From positions 1-61,177 of the forward strand of contig QFQY01000024.1 in the NCBI GenBank assembly GCA_003248805.1: a stretch of DNA of 61,177 nt, given 5' to 3'. A program made the position numbers and the translations under genes. The DNA is from Chelatococcus sp. (lineage in GTDB: Bacteria; Pseudomonadota; Alphaproteobacteria; Rhizobiales; Beijerinckiaceae). Below the pieces are notes generated by a model. It was given only the letters and a program-made list of their open reading frames with translations. It made no database searches and was not told the DNA's origin. Of this stretch, positions 18,398 to 26,924 are shown in pieces (the first letter of the stretch is position 1; each line of letters opens with the position of its first letter).

Positions 18398-19816
18398 CTA
18401 TGGCAGCAGCTCCTTCAGCCGCAGCAGGGTGATCTTCTCCACCTGGGCCAGGGCCGTTTCGAACTCCTGTCGGGCGTCGTTCTTCAGCCGCGTCTCGAAG
18501 GCGGCGAGGATGTCGGCCTTGCTCGCCCCGCGCACCGCCATGATGAAGGGAATGTCGAAGCGGGTCTTGTAGGCCTCGTTCAGCGCGGTGAAGCGCGCAC
18601 GTTCCTCTGCCGTCAGCCGGTCGAGCCCGGCGGAGACCTGCTCGTCGGTCGATTCCTCGGTCATCTCTCCGGCAGCGGCCAGCTTTCCGGCGAGGTCGGG
18701 ATGGCCGTTCAGGAGGACCCGCTTCAGCTCGGGCGAACTGGCGCGCACCACCGCGACCATGGCGGCGTGAAGACCCTCGGCCGTGTCGTGCGAAGCGTCG
18801 ATGCCGGCGTCATAGGCCGCCTCGGCGACCCAGGCGGCGTGCTCGAAGACGCGGCCATAGACCTCGACGAACAGCGCCCTCGGCATCCGTGACGGCACGT
18901 AGCCGCCCGGCGGCGGATGCAGCCTGACCCAGTGGCGGGCGATGTCGAGCCGGGTGGCGACCCAGACGCGGTCATGGCTCTTCACATAGTCGAGGAAGCG
19001 CGCCAGCGCCGCCGCCCGGCCGGGACGTCCGACGAGGCGGCAATGCAGGCCGACCGACATCATCTTCGGCGCGGTCTCGCCCTCGGCATAGAGCGTGTCG
19101 AAGGAGTCCTTGAGATAGGCGAAGAACTGGTCGCCGCTGTTGAAGCCCTGCGGCGTGGCGAAGCGCATGTCGTTGGCGTCGAGCGTGTAGGGCACGGCGA
19201 GCTGCGGCCCCTTCGGACCGCTGAGCCAATAGGGCAATTCGTCGGCATAGACGTCGGCGGTGTAGAGGAAGCCGCCTTCCTCCATCGTCAGCGGAATCGT
19301 GTTCTGCGAGGTGCGGCCCTGATAGCAGCCGAGCGGGCGTTCTCCCGCGAGCCCGGTCTGGATCCGGATCGCCTCCAGAATGTCGGCGCGCTCCTGCTCG
19401 GCGGGCACGTCGCGGTAGTCGATCCATTTCAGGCCGTGGGTCGCGATCTCCCAGCCGGCCTCCCGCATCGAGCCGACGATCTCCGGATAGCGGGCGAGCG
19501 CGCTGGCGACGGCGAACACCGTCACCGGCAGGTTCCGCTCGGTGAACATGCGCCAGAGCCGCCAGTAGCCGGCGCGGGAGCCGTATTCGTAGATCGACTC
19601 CATGTTCATGTGGCGCTGGCCGGGCCAGGGGGCGGCGCCGACGATCTCGGAGAGGAAGGCCTCGGAGGCGGCGTCGCCGTGCAGGATGTTGTTCTCGCCG
19701 CCCTCCTCGTAATTGACCACGAACTGCAGGGCGATGCGGGCCTCGCCCGGCCAGCGCGGATGCGGCGGGGTGCGGCCGTAGCCCTCGAGGTCGCGGGGAT
19801 AGGACGTGTCGGTCAT
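18398..19816 (-). CDS. puuE: Fused allantoinase (PuuE) - OHCU decarboxylase (UraD)
   Basis: A 472-residue two-domain protein. Residues 1 to about 305 match the metal-independent, polysaccharide-deacetylase-fold allantoinase PuuE (YPRDLEGYGRTPPHPRWPG at the start; GCYQGRTSQNT; SVGLHCRLVGRPGR). Residues about 312-472 match 2-oxo-4-hydroxy-4-carboxy-5-ureidoimidazoline decarboxylase, with LNGHPDLAGK holding the catalytic His and FIMAVRG near the end. One polypeptide thus joins the step forming S-allantoin to the step opening it to allantoate. The start at 19816 precedes the conserved YPRD; an ATG six codons earlier is possible, and neither has a strong Shine-Dalgarno. It lies downstream of uraH across a repeat. 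Confidence 0.93.
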   Translation of the reverse strand: MTDTSYPRDLEGYGRTPPHPRWPGEARIALQFVVNYEEGGENNILHGDAASEAFLSEIVGAAPWPGQRHMNMESIYEYGSRAGYWRLWRMFTERNLPVTVFAVASALARYPEIVGSMREAGWEIATHGLKWIDYRDVPAEQERADILEAIRIQTGLAGERPLGCYQGRTSQNTIPLTMEEGGFLYTADVYADELPYWLSGPKGPQLAVPYTLDANDMRFATPQGFNSGDQFFAYLKDSFDTLYAEGETAPKMMSVGLHCRLVGRPGRAAALARFLDYVKSHDRVWVATRLDIARHWVRLHPPPGGYVPSRMPRALFVEVYGRVFEHAAWVAEAAYDAGIDASHDTAEGLHAAMVAVVRASSPELKRVLLNGHPDLAGKLAAAGEMTEESTDEQVSAGLDRLTAEERARFTALNEAYKTRFDIPFIMAVRGASKADILAAFETRLKNDARQEFETALAQVEKITLLRLKELLP

Positions 19817-19886
19817 GGCTGGCGGCGCTCGCAAACTGATTCAGCTGAAAGAGATAAGCGTCTGATGGTGAAGGCAAGTTACGGGC

Positions 19887-19964
19887 CGTCATTCTCGGGC
19901 GCAGCGAAGCGCAGACCCGAGAAACTCTGGCCGGAGATGCTCGGGTCAAGCCCGAGCATGACGA
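19887..19964. repeat. Tandem-hairpin intergenic repeat
   Basis: Two adjacent hairpins sit between puuE and uraH. The first has arms 19892-19899 (TTCTCGGG) and 19916-19923 (CCCGAGAA). The second has arms 19937-19945 (ATGCTCGGG) and 19951-19959 (CCCGAGCAT). The unit is flanked by CGTCAT and ATGACG, so the whole is also palindromic at its ends. It resembles the repeat at 13563-13678 in design (GTCATTC next to GGG-rich arms) but not in sequence. Confidence 0.8.
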
Positions 19965-19970
19965 CGTGGC

Positions 19971-20324
19971 TCAGCTGCCGCGATAGGTGGTGTAGCCGTA
20001 AGGCGAGGCGAGGAGCGGTACGTGATAGTGCCGGGCGGTGTCTGAAATCCCGAAGCGGATCGTGACGACGTCCAGGAACGCCGGCTCGGCCAGCGCGACG
20101 CCATGCCTGCGAAAATAGGCGCCGATCGCGAAGTCGATCTCGTAGACGCCGGGGCGGGTGGCCTCGGGCGTCAGCAAGGGCGCGTCGGTGCGTCCGTCGC
20201 CATTCGTCACGGTCTCGACGAGCGTCTCGCGGCCCCCGTTCGAGAGGCGGCGCAGCGTCACGGCGACGCCGGCCGCCGGCCTGCCGCCATGGGTGTCGAG
20301 GACATGCGTCGTCAGCCCGGCCAT
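19971..20324 (-). CDS. uraH: 5-hydroxyisourate hydrolase
   Basis: A 117-residue transthyretin-like protein. HVLDTHGGRPAAGVAVTLRR near the N-terminus and the diagnostic C-terminal tetrapeptide YRGS (after HYHVPLLASPYGYTT) identify HIU hydrolase. It converts 5-hydroxyisourate, the product of urate oxidation, to OHCU, which the neighbouring UraD domain decarboxylates. No secretion signal is visible, so it is cytoplasmic. It is on the same strand as the puuE-uraD fusion and divergent from puuD, with a shared upstream region at 20325-20458. Confidence 0.95.
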   Translation of the reverse strand: MAGLTTHVLDTHGGRPAAGVAVTLRRLSNGGRETLVETVTNGDGRTDAPLLTPEATRPGVYEIDFAIGAYFRRHGVALAEPAFLDVVTIRFGISDTARHYHVPLLASPYGYTTYRGS

Positions 20325-20458
20325 GCGCGTTCGTCTCCTGTCTCGCCCGTCCGGCCACGCCCATGCGGTGCGGAACTTGCCTGCGGTCGTGACGCAACCG
20401 TAATTTGCCCCGCGGCGAAGTCCATCGGGGCTGTGCCGAAAGGGGACCGGGACAGGCC

Positions 20459-21694
20459 ATGCTCGATGCCTATCTGATGGAATGGGGCGGGATGCTGCTG
20501 CGCTGGCTGCACGTCGTCACCGCGATCGCCTGGATCGGCTCGTCCTTCTTCTTCATCCATCTCGACGCCTCCCTGCGCCCGGCGGCGGATATTCCTCCCG
20601 GGGAGGGAGGGCGCGCCTGGCAGGTCCATGGCGGCGGCTTCTACGAGATGCGCAAATATCTCGTCGCGCCGGCGGTCATGCCGGCCGAGCTGACCTGGCA
20701 CAAATGGCAGAGCTACTGGACCTGGATCTCGGGCTTTTTCCTGCTGGTCTGGGTCTATTACGCGCAGTCGGAGCTCTACCTGATCGACCCGGCGGTGATG
20801 CGGCTCTCGCCCTTCGCCGCCGGCGCGCTCGGCATCGCCGCGCTGGCGGGCGGCTGGCTGATCTATGACGGGCTGTGCAAGTCGCCGCTCGGCCGCCACG
20901 ACGTCCTGCTCGGGGTGGTCGGCTTCGGCTATGTCGTCGCGGCGAGCTGGGCCTTCGCCAGCGTCTTCTCGGGCCGCGGCGCGCTGATCCATACCGGCGC
21001 GCTGATGGCGACGATCATGACCGCCAACGTCTTCTTCAACATCATGCCGGGGCAGCGGAAGGTGATCGCGGCGCTGACCGCCGGCGAAAAGCCGGATCCG
21101 AAATACGGCAAGGCGGCCAAGCAGCGCTCGCTGCACAACAACTACATCACGCTGCCCGTGCTGTTCCTGATGCTGTCGAACCACTACCCGGTCACCTACG
21201 CCAATTCGTCGGTGATTCCGCTGCTGGTGGCGCTCGTCATCGTGGCCGGGGCGCTGATCCGGCATTTCTTCAACATCCGCCATGCCGATCACGCGAAGTC
21301 GCCCTGGTGGTGCTGGGCGGTGGCGATCCTGGCGCTGTGGCTCGCCTTGTGGGTGGCGATGGCGTCCTCGCCGGGCGGGCGCGAACGGCTGGGGCTGGCG
21401 CCGCGCGATCCGCCCAAGCCGGTGCTGGCGGCGGGCGCGAGGCTGCCGCCGGCCGAGGTCGCGAACGTCGTCACCGGCCGCTGCGCCATGTGCCATGCGC
21501 CGGAGCCGTCCTGGCCGGGACTCCAGATCGCGCCCAAGGGCGTCTTCCTGCACGAGCCGGAGTTCATCGCGGCGCAGGCGCGCGCCATCCGCACGCAGGC
21601 GGTGATGACGCATGCCATGCCGCCCAACAACGTCTCGGGCATCACGCCCGACGAGCGCCGGCTGATCGCCGCATGGCTGGCGGCGGCGCGTTAA
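20459..21694 (+). CDS. puuD: Urate hydroxylase PuuD with C-terminal cytochrome c domain
   Basis: A 411-residue membrane protein. It has about eight transmembrane segments in the first 300 residues, starting with MLLRWLHVVTAIAWIGSSFF, then a short C-terminal domain with a single haem-binding CAMCH motif. This is the PuuD-type integral-membrane urate oxidase of alphaproteobacteria, which passes electrons to the respiratory chain and so does not make hydrogen peroxide as soluble uricase does. I chose the ATG at 20459 (MLDAYLMEWGGM), with GGGACAGG upstream, over an upstream in-frame start. It performs the first step of the route continued by uraH and the puuE-uraD fusion encoded divergently. Confidence 0.95.
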   Translation: MLDAYLMEWGGMLLRWLHVVTAIAWIGSSFFFIHLDASLRPAADIPPGEGGRAWQVHGGGFYEMRKYLVAPAVMPAELTWHKWQSYWTWISGFFLLVWVYYAQSELYLIDPAVMRLSPFAAGALGIAALAGGWLIYDGLCKSPLGRHDVLLGVVGFGYVVAASWAFASVFSGRGALIHTGALMATIMTANVFFNIMPGQRKVIAALTAGEKPDPKYGKAAKQRSLHNNYITLPVLFLMLSNHYPVTYANSSVIPLLVALVIVAGALIRHFFNIRHADHAKSPWWCWAVAILALWLALWVAMASSPGGRERLGLAPRDPPKPVLAAGARLPPAEVANVVTGRCAMCHAPEPSWPGLQIAPKGVFLHEPEFIAAQARAIRTQAVMTHAMPPNNVSGITPDERRLIAAWLAAAR

Positions 21695-21837
21695 CCGCCT
21701 TCCCGGTCTTACGCACGGGAATGTGATCCATTCAGATTCGGTTCAGGTGGCCGCCGCCATGGTCCCGGCCACTGGCTGGCGGTCCGTCTCCAAGCCCGGA
21801 GACAGGCCGTCCCGCCGACAGGGACCGGGGGGTCCGC

Positions 21838-24324
21838 TTGAACGCGTCTCCGACGACCGGCGCCGGCTATCGGCTGGCCGCCATTGGATTTGTCTGTGTC
21901 TGGGTGATCCTGAGCTGGCCCTGGCTCTCGGGCGCCGTGACGATTCCCTTCGATGCCAAGGCGCATTTCCAGGCGCAGGTGCAGTTCCTCGCGCAGGCGC
22001 TGCATTCCGGGCAGTCCCCTTTCTGGAACCACAACGTCTTCGGCGGCTCGCCCCAGATCGCCGATCCGCAATCCCTGATCTTCTCGCCCGCGATCCTGCT
22101 CGCGGCGCTGGTGCCCTCGCCGAGCTTCCGCGAGGTCGACGCCTATGTGCTGCTGCATCTGCTGGCCGGCGGGCTGGCGCTGCTGATGTTCTTCCGCGAT
22201 CGCGGCTGGCATCCGGCGGGCGGGCTGCTGGCGGCGATCGTCTTCGCCTTCGGCGCCTCGGCCGCCTGGCGCGTGCAGCATGTCGGCCAGATCGCGAGCC
22301 TCGCCTTCTTCGCCATCGCGCTGTGGCTGACGGCCCGGATGCTGCAACGTTCCTCGCTGCTGTCGGGCGCGTTCGCCGGTCTCGCCGCCGGCATGATGGT
22401 GCTCGAGCCGGACCAGGTCGCGCTGCTCGGCGCCTACGTCCTCGTCGCCATGGTGGTCGCACACTGGGTTTCCGGCGGCTGGCCGGCGCTGCGCAAGAGC
22501 CTGCCCGCCCTGTCGGTCTGCGCCGTCGTCGGGCTGATGACGATCAGCCTGCCGTTGCTCTGGACCTGGCTCTTCGCCGAGGCGACGACCCGGCCGGAGA
22601 TCGCCTTCACCGATGCCGCGAGGGGCTCGCTGCACCCGGCTTCGCTCCTCACCGCCTTCGTCGCCGATCTGTTCGGCGCCAAGGACCCTGCCGTCGAGTT
22701 CTGGGGGCCTTACAACAACCCGTCCTGGGTCAAGGATCTCGCCCTGTCGCAGAACATGGCGCAGGTCTATTTCGGGGCGCTGCCGCTGCTGCTCCTGATC
22801 GCGCCTGGACTGACGCGCGGCTGGCTGTGGGACCGGGGCGTGCGCACGTTCAGCCTCGCTCTCCTGTTCATGATCCTGTTCGCGGTCGGCCGGTACACAC
22901 CCGCCTTCCACGTCATCTACGAGTACATGCCGGGCGTGAAGCAGTTCCGCCGGCCGGCCGATGCGACGTTCCTGATCGGAGCGCTCGGCGCGGTTATGTC
23001 CGGCTACCTGCTGCATCGGCTGCTCGCCTTCGGGGACCTCGGGGCGCTGCGGCGCGACGGGCTGATCGCGGCGGGTGTCGTCGCGGCGGTCGTCGTCGCC
23101 TCGTTCGCGCTCTCCGCCGGGCAGGGGCATCTGCACGACGCCTGGCGGCCGATCCTCGCCAGCGTGGGCTGGTTCGCCGTCTCGATCCTGGCGATCGCGC
23201 TGCTGCTGCGCCGGCGCACCGCGGCCGGTTCGCTGGCCGCGATCGCGGTGACGATGGTGCTCGCAGGGGCAGATCTCGGCGTCAACAACGGTCCCAACGA
23301 GTCCACGGCGCTGGCGCCGGACCTGTACGACGTGCTGCGCCCCGACACGCAGAACGAGACCATGCGCACGCTGAAACGGCTCGTCGCGCAGCCCGCCGGC
23401 TCGCCCCGGCGCGACCGTGTCGAGTTCCTCGGCATGGGCTTCGAATGGCCGAATGCCGGCATGGTCCACGGCCTCGACCATACGCTCGGCTACAATCCGC
23501 TGCGGCTCGCCGATTTCGCCGATGCCGTCGGCAACCGCGATTCGGTCTCGAAGCCGAGCGACCGCGATTTCACCTCGCTGTTTCCGTCCTATCGCTGCCG
23601 TCTCGCGAACATGCTCGGCCTGCGCTACATCGCGACGCCGGTGCCGATCGAACGGGTCGACCGCTCCCTCAAGGAGGGCGATCTGCCCCTCGTCGCCCGG
23701 ACGAAGGAAGGCTACATCTACGAAAACCCGCGGGCGCTGCCGCGCGTGCAGTTCGTCGGCGGCTGGCAGCTGGCCGATTTCGAGGCGATGAAGAGTTCGG
23801 GGCGGTGGCCGGAGGCCGATCCGCAGCAGGTCGTGCTGCTGGAAACCGAGCCGCCCGTCGCGACGCATGAGGGGCCCGTGACGGTGCAGGCCGATGTCCG
23901 GCTCGCGCGTTACGAGAATACGGTGGTCGAGGTCGAGGTTTCCACGCCGCAGCCGGGCTTCATCGTGCTCAACGACATCTGGCATCCCTGGTGGCGCGCG
24001 CATGTCGACGGGACCGAGGCCGAGATTCTGCGGGCCAATGTCCTGTTCCGCGCCGTCCAGGTGCCGGCGGGCTTCCACAAGATCCGCTTCACCTTCGATC
24101 CGATCGAAGGCGCGATCGCCGAGGTTCGCGAGAAGATCGAGCCGCATGAGGCCGAGGACGACGGCGCCCCCGCCGCGCCGCCGCGCGAGGCCCCGGCGTC
24201 GGTCGCCGCCGCCCCGGGCCCGATCCTGTCGGGCCCGTCGCCGGCGATCCGCGAGTCGCTCGGGCTCGGCGGTCCCGTCGCGCCCGCCGCCCGCAACGGG
24301 CTTTCGGCCGCGCAGGCCTATTGA
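21838..24324 (+). CDS. YfhO-like polytopic membrane protein
   Basis: An 828-residue protein with about 11-13 transmembrane segments in residues 10-480, a large extracytoplasmic-looking domain to about 770 and a proline/alanine-rich tail. The early AKAHFQAQVQFLAQALHSGQ and FWNHNVFGGSPQIADPQS fit the GT-C-like YfhO family, thought to transfer or modify surface glycans. The C-terminal stretch PGFIVLNDIWHPWWRAHVDG matches the conserved YfhO end. The start is a TTG at 21838 after a GGGG-rich Shine-Dalgarno; later starts would cut the first membrane segment. The substrate is unknown. It is convergent with the GlcG/HbpS gene. Confidence 0.8.
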   Translation: MNASPTTGAGYRLAAIGFVCVWVILSWPWLSGAVTIPFDAKAHFQAQVQFLAQALHSGQSPFWNHNVFGGSPQIADPQSLIFSPAILLAALVPSPSFREVDAYVLLHLLAGGLALLMFFRDRGWHPAGGLLAAIVFAFGASAAWRVQHVGQIASLAFFAIALWLTARMLQRSSLLSGAFAGLAAGMMVLEPDQVALLGAYVLVAMVVAHWVSGGWPALRKSLPALSVCAVVGLMTISLPLLWTWLFAEATTRPEIAFTDAARGSLHPASLLTAFVADLFGAKDPAVEFWGPYNNPSWVKDLALSQNMAQVYFGALPLLLLIAPGLTRGWLWDRGVRTFSLALLFMILFAVGRYTPAFHVIYEYMPGVKQFRRPADATFLIGALGAVMSGYLLHRLLAFGDLGALRRDGLIAAGVVAAVVVASFALSAGQGHLHDAWRPILASVGWFAVSILAIALLLRRRTAAGSLAAIAVTMVLAGADLGVNNGPNESTALAPDLYDVLRPDTQNETMRTLKRLVAQPAGSPRRDRVEFLGMGFEWPNAGMVHGLDHTLGYNPLRLADFADAVGNRDSVSKPSDRDFTSLFPSYRCRLANMLGLRYIATPVPIERVDRSLKEGDLPLVARTKEGYIYENPRALPRVQFVGGWQLADFEAMKSSGRWPEADPQQVVLLETEPPVATHEGPVTVQADVRLARYENTVVEVEVSTPQPGFIVLNDIWHPWWRAHVDGTEAEILRANVLFRAVQVPAGFHKIRFTFDPIEGAIAEVREKIEPHEAEDDGAPAAPPREAPASVAAAPGPILSGPSPAIRESLGLGGPVAPAARNGLSAAQAY

Positions 24325-24361
24325 CGGCGCCGCGCCCGGCGTGGCGCCGCTTGCCGAGTGC

Positions 24362-24790
24362 TCAGGCTCCGGTCTCCGCCTTGAGCCCCGCGGCCTCGAT
24401 GCCGGCGCAAGCGGCGATCTCGTCGTTGTCGGAGGTGTCGCCGGAGATGCCGATGGCGCCGAGCAGCGTTCCGGCATCGTCGCGGATCAGCGCGCCGCCG
24501 GGTACCGGAACGAGCGAGCCGCCGACGGCATGCGTCGCCGCCTCGATGAAATAGGGCCGCTCCAGCGCCATCTTGTGCAAGGCGCGGGAGCCGATGCCGA
24601 GCGCGACCGCGCCATGGGCCTTGCCGAGCGCGATCTCGCCACGCTTCAGGCTGGTGCCGTCCTCGGCGGCGAAGGCCTTCTGGGCACCGCGGGAATCGAC
24701 GATGGCGACGGCCAGCGGCTTGAAGCCGGCCTTGCGGGCATGGGCGAGGGCGGCGGCCAGAATGGCCTGTGCCTGCGAAAGGGTCAGCAT
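24362..24790 (-). CDS. GlcG/HbpS family protein
   Basis: A 142-residue protein matching the GlcG/HbpS/PduO-C fold family: MLTLSQAQAILAAALAHARK, the AVAIVDSRG segment, the conserved LERPYFIEA and PVPGGALIRD, and a Gly-rich GAIGISGDTSDNDE. Members bind haem or corrinoids or have unknown roles, and are often annotated as haem-binding. No signal peptide is visible. The start at 24790 fits the family N-terminus. It is convergent with the YfhO-like gene and is followed by no obvious partner. The family call is firm; the ligand is not determined. Confidence 0.88.
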   Translation of the reverse strand: MLTLSQAQAILAAALAHARKAGFKPLAVAIVDSRGAQKAFAAEDGTSLKRGEIALGKAHGAVALGIGSRALHKMALERPYFIEAATHAVGGSLVPVPGGALIRDDAGTLLGAIGISGDTSDNDEIAACAGIEAAGLKAETGA

Positions 24791-24994
24791 CTGCGGGTCT
24801 CCGGTTCGGTGAGGAAGCCGCTTGTGCCAGTCCGCGCGCGGCCGGGGAAGCGCGGCCTGCGTCCAAGGAGCTTTTCCCGGATATACGCCGATCACCGTGG
24901 CGCGGAGGGAGCGGCCGTCTTGCAATCGTCGTCGCGGGCGGGCTTCATGGGCGCCCAGGGAACCATCGGCACGCAATAACGAGGAGGAAAAGTC

Positions 24995-25429
24995 ATGGGT
25001 CTGTTCAGCTTCATCAAGGAAGCCGGCTCCAAGATATTCGGGTCGGGCTCGGCCAAGGCGGAGGACCTCCAGAAGGAGCTCTCGGGTCACGGCCTGCCGT
25101 CCGACGTGTCGATCCAGGTGGACGGCGACAAGGTCAAGGTCTCCGGCAAGGCGATGTCCACGGAGGAGGCGGAGAAGATCATCCTCGCGCTCGGCAACAC
25201 GGCCGGGGTCGGCGCGGTCGAGTCCGACCTGATCGTCACGAAGGAAGCGCCTGCCGCCGTCTTCTACACGGTCAAGAAGGGCGACACGCTCTGGAAGATC
25301 GCCGAGGAGCATTACGGCAAGGGGCAGGGCGCCAAATACACCGACATCGTCAAGGCCAACACGCCGCCGGTGAAGAATCCCGACCTGATCCAGCCCGGCT
25401 GGGTGCTGCGCATCCCGCCGCTGGCCTGA
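24995..25429 (+). CDS. lysM: BON and LysM domain protein (Kbp/YgaU-like)
   Basis: A 144-residue protein with the N-terminus MGLFSFIKEAGSKIFG typical of Kbp/YgaU. A BON domain follows at about residues 25-85 (VSIQVDGDKVKVSGKA), then a LysM domain at about 90-142 (YTVKKGDTLWKIAEEHYG to IQPGWVLRIPP). In E. coli the homologue is a cytoplasmic potassium-binding protein; in other bacteria it is annotated as peptidoglycan-binding. There is no signal peptide, which favours the cytoplasmic role. The start has a strong GAGGAGG Shine-Dalgarno. A GC-rich hairpin without a T tract follows at 25440-25464. Confidence 0.93.
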   Translation: MGLFSFIKEAGSKIFGSGSAKAEDLQKELSGHGLPSDVSIQVDGDKVKVSGKAMSTEEAEKIILALGNTAGVGAVESDLIVTKEAPAAVFYTVKKGDTLWKIAEEHYGKGQGAKYTDIVKANTPPVKNPDLIQPGWVLRIPPLA

Positions 25430-25499
25430 ACTCGACGCTGCCCGGCGGGACCGCCTCGCCGGGCCACGCGGCCTTGCCGCAACGGACGGAGACGACACG

Positions 25500-25817
25500 T
25501 TGATCGTCAATGATCTCGATATCGACGATGTGAAGACTGGACTGGCGGATGGCTCCATCCTGCTCGTCGACGTGCGCGAGCCGCATGAATTCGCCGCCGG
25601 CCATATCCCCGGCTCGCTGTCGCGGCCGCTCTCGCAGTTCGACCCCGGAGACCTGCCCGACGCGCCGGGCCGGCGGATCGTGTTTTCCTGCGCGGCGGGC
25701 GTGCGCTCGCTGAGGGCGCTCGAATTCGTGCAGTCGGCCGGGCTCGACATCGACGCCCATTACGCCGGTGGCTTCAAGGACTGGGTGATGCGGGGCGAGA
25801 CCGTTTCGTACGATTGA
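25500..25817 (+). CDS. Single-domain rhodanese
   Basis: A 105-residue rhodanese-like sulfurtransferase. It has VDVREPHEFAAGHIPGS (residues 23-39) and the active-site loop with Cys64 in FSCAAGVRS, followed by YAGGFKDWV. Single-domain rhodaneses carry persulfide sulfur in the cytoplasm; the partner is not evident. The start is a TTG at 25500, with GGACGGAGA upstream; no ATG fits the conserved N-terminus. It is 70 bp downstream of the BON-LysM gene and may share its transcript. Confidence 0.9.
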   Translation: MIVNDLDIDDVKTGLADGSILLVDVREPHEFAAGHIPGSLSRPLSQFDPGDLPDAPGRRIVFSCAAGVRSLRALEFVQSAGLDIDAHYAGGFKDWVMRGETVSYD

Positions 25818-25867
25818 CGCCTCGTCGCCGCCGATTCGGGCGGCGGGCCTGTTCAGAGGATTTCATC

Positions 25868-26821
25868 ATGGTCATTCGCAAGCTTGCCGCCGGCGCCGTC
25901 TGCGCCCTGGCGGTCGGCCTCGCTTCGCCGCTTCCGGCCTTCGCGCAGCCATCGGCCCAGGGCCAGGCTTCGGCCTCCGCTGGCGAAGGCGATCTGCAGG
26001 CGGCGATCGCCAAGTCCAACGCCTATACGCAGCTGATGAACCGCACGCTGCGGGCGGGCGACTCATGGCAGCGCTACGCCAGCTGGGTCGACATGAAGAA
26101 GGGGCCGACCGGCAAGGAGATGTATATCTCCTACGGGCTCTACAGCCTCTATGACGTGACGAAGGAGATCCAGAAGGCGGAGCAGATGGCGGCGGCCGAG
26201 CCGAGGCTGCCGGACATCGACGCCGCCATTCTGCGCTACGTCAAGGCCTATCAGGAGCTGGCACCGCTGATCACCCGAGCCGAGCGCTATTACGACCGCA
26301 AGGACTATCGCGACGATGCCATGGCCGAGGGCCAGAAGCTCCATGCGGCGATGGTCCCGGCCGCGAAGAGCTTCTTCGAGGAGCGCGAGACGCTGGATGC
26401 GCTGATGCGGGTCTACAAGCGCGGCCTCGACCAGCGCGAGCTAGCGGCGCTGGAACAGCGTGAGGGGCGCTCGCTCCGCTGGCAGGTCCGTAACGTCATG
26501 GTCGCGGCGCGCGCGGTCATCGACCTGATGCCGAGCAACCAGCGGCCGATCGTCGATCTCAAGGCGTTCGACGCCGCCACCGCCGACTACGCCAAGGCGG
26601 TCCGCGAGATGGACGGCTTCAAGGACAAGAACCCCGGCGCGTCGCTGATGATCGACAGCCATGCCGGCTCCTGGCTCGGCAAGCTGCGCGACTTCTCGGA
26701 CAAGCTCGGCAAGAGCAAGGGCGACGTCCGTCGCGGTGCGGCGAGCGACGCCAACCGGATCGTGGGCGACTACAACACCATGATCAGCCTGGCCGATACG
26801 GCGGTGCGGCTCTCGCGCTGA
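25868..26821 (+). CDS. Exported DUF3829 (YiiG-like) protein
   Basis: A 317-residue protein. A signal peptide is clear at the N-terminus (MVIRKLAAGAVCALAVGLA, cleavage near AFAQ at about residues 25-28). The mature part is almost all alpha-helix, rich in charged residues, and matches the DUF3829/YiiG family by its tyrosine-rich N-terminal half (SNAYTQLMNR; AKSFFEERETLDALM). The function is unknown. The start at 25868 has AGAGGA upstream; an in-frame codon at 25814 would add 18 residues before the signal and is unlikely. It stands between the rhodanese and the CoxL-like gene on the same strand. Confidence 0.85.
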   Translation: MVIRKLAAGAVCALAVGLASPLPAFAQPSAQGQASASAGEGDLQAAIAKSNAYTQLMNRTLRAGDSWQRYASWVDMKKGPTGKEMYISYGLYSLYDVTKEIQKAEQMAAAEPRLPDIDAAILRYVKAYQELAPLITRAERYYDRKDYRDDAMAEGQKLHAAMVPAAKSFFEERETLDALMRVYKRGLDQRELAALEQREGRSLRWQVRNVMVAARAVIDLMPSNQRPIVDLKAFDAATADYAKAVREMDGFKDKNPGASLMIDSHAGSWLGKLRDFSDKLGKSKGDVRRGAASDANRIVGDYNTMISLADTAVRLSR

Positions 26822-26924
26822 CGTGGGAGGCGGCGCCGCGCGAGCGCGCCCTGCGCATGGCGTCGGGGGTGGCGGTGCGGCGGCTCTGCCCCTAGTCTTT
26901 CATTCGACCAATCGAGGATACGCC

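Noticed and set aside
21702..21724. Terminator after puuD
   Set aside because: TTCCCG and CGGGAA can pair around a loop of about 11 bases, but the stem is short and no T run follows.
21709..24477. Minus-strand 922-codon open frame opposite the YfhO-like gene
   Set aside because: The product is a low-complexity, charged sequence (runs of R, D, Q, E) typical of high-GC antisense frames. The plus strand encodes a coherent membrane protein.
25440..25464. Terminator after the BON-LysM gene
   Set aside because: There is an 8-bp GC stem but no T tract after it, so I do not list it as a terminator.
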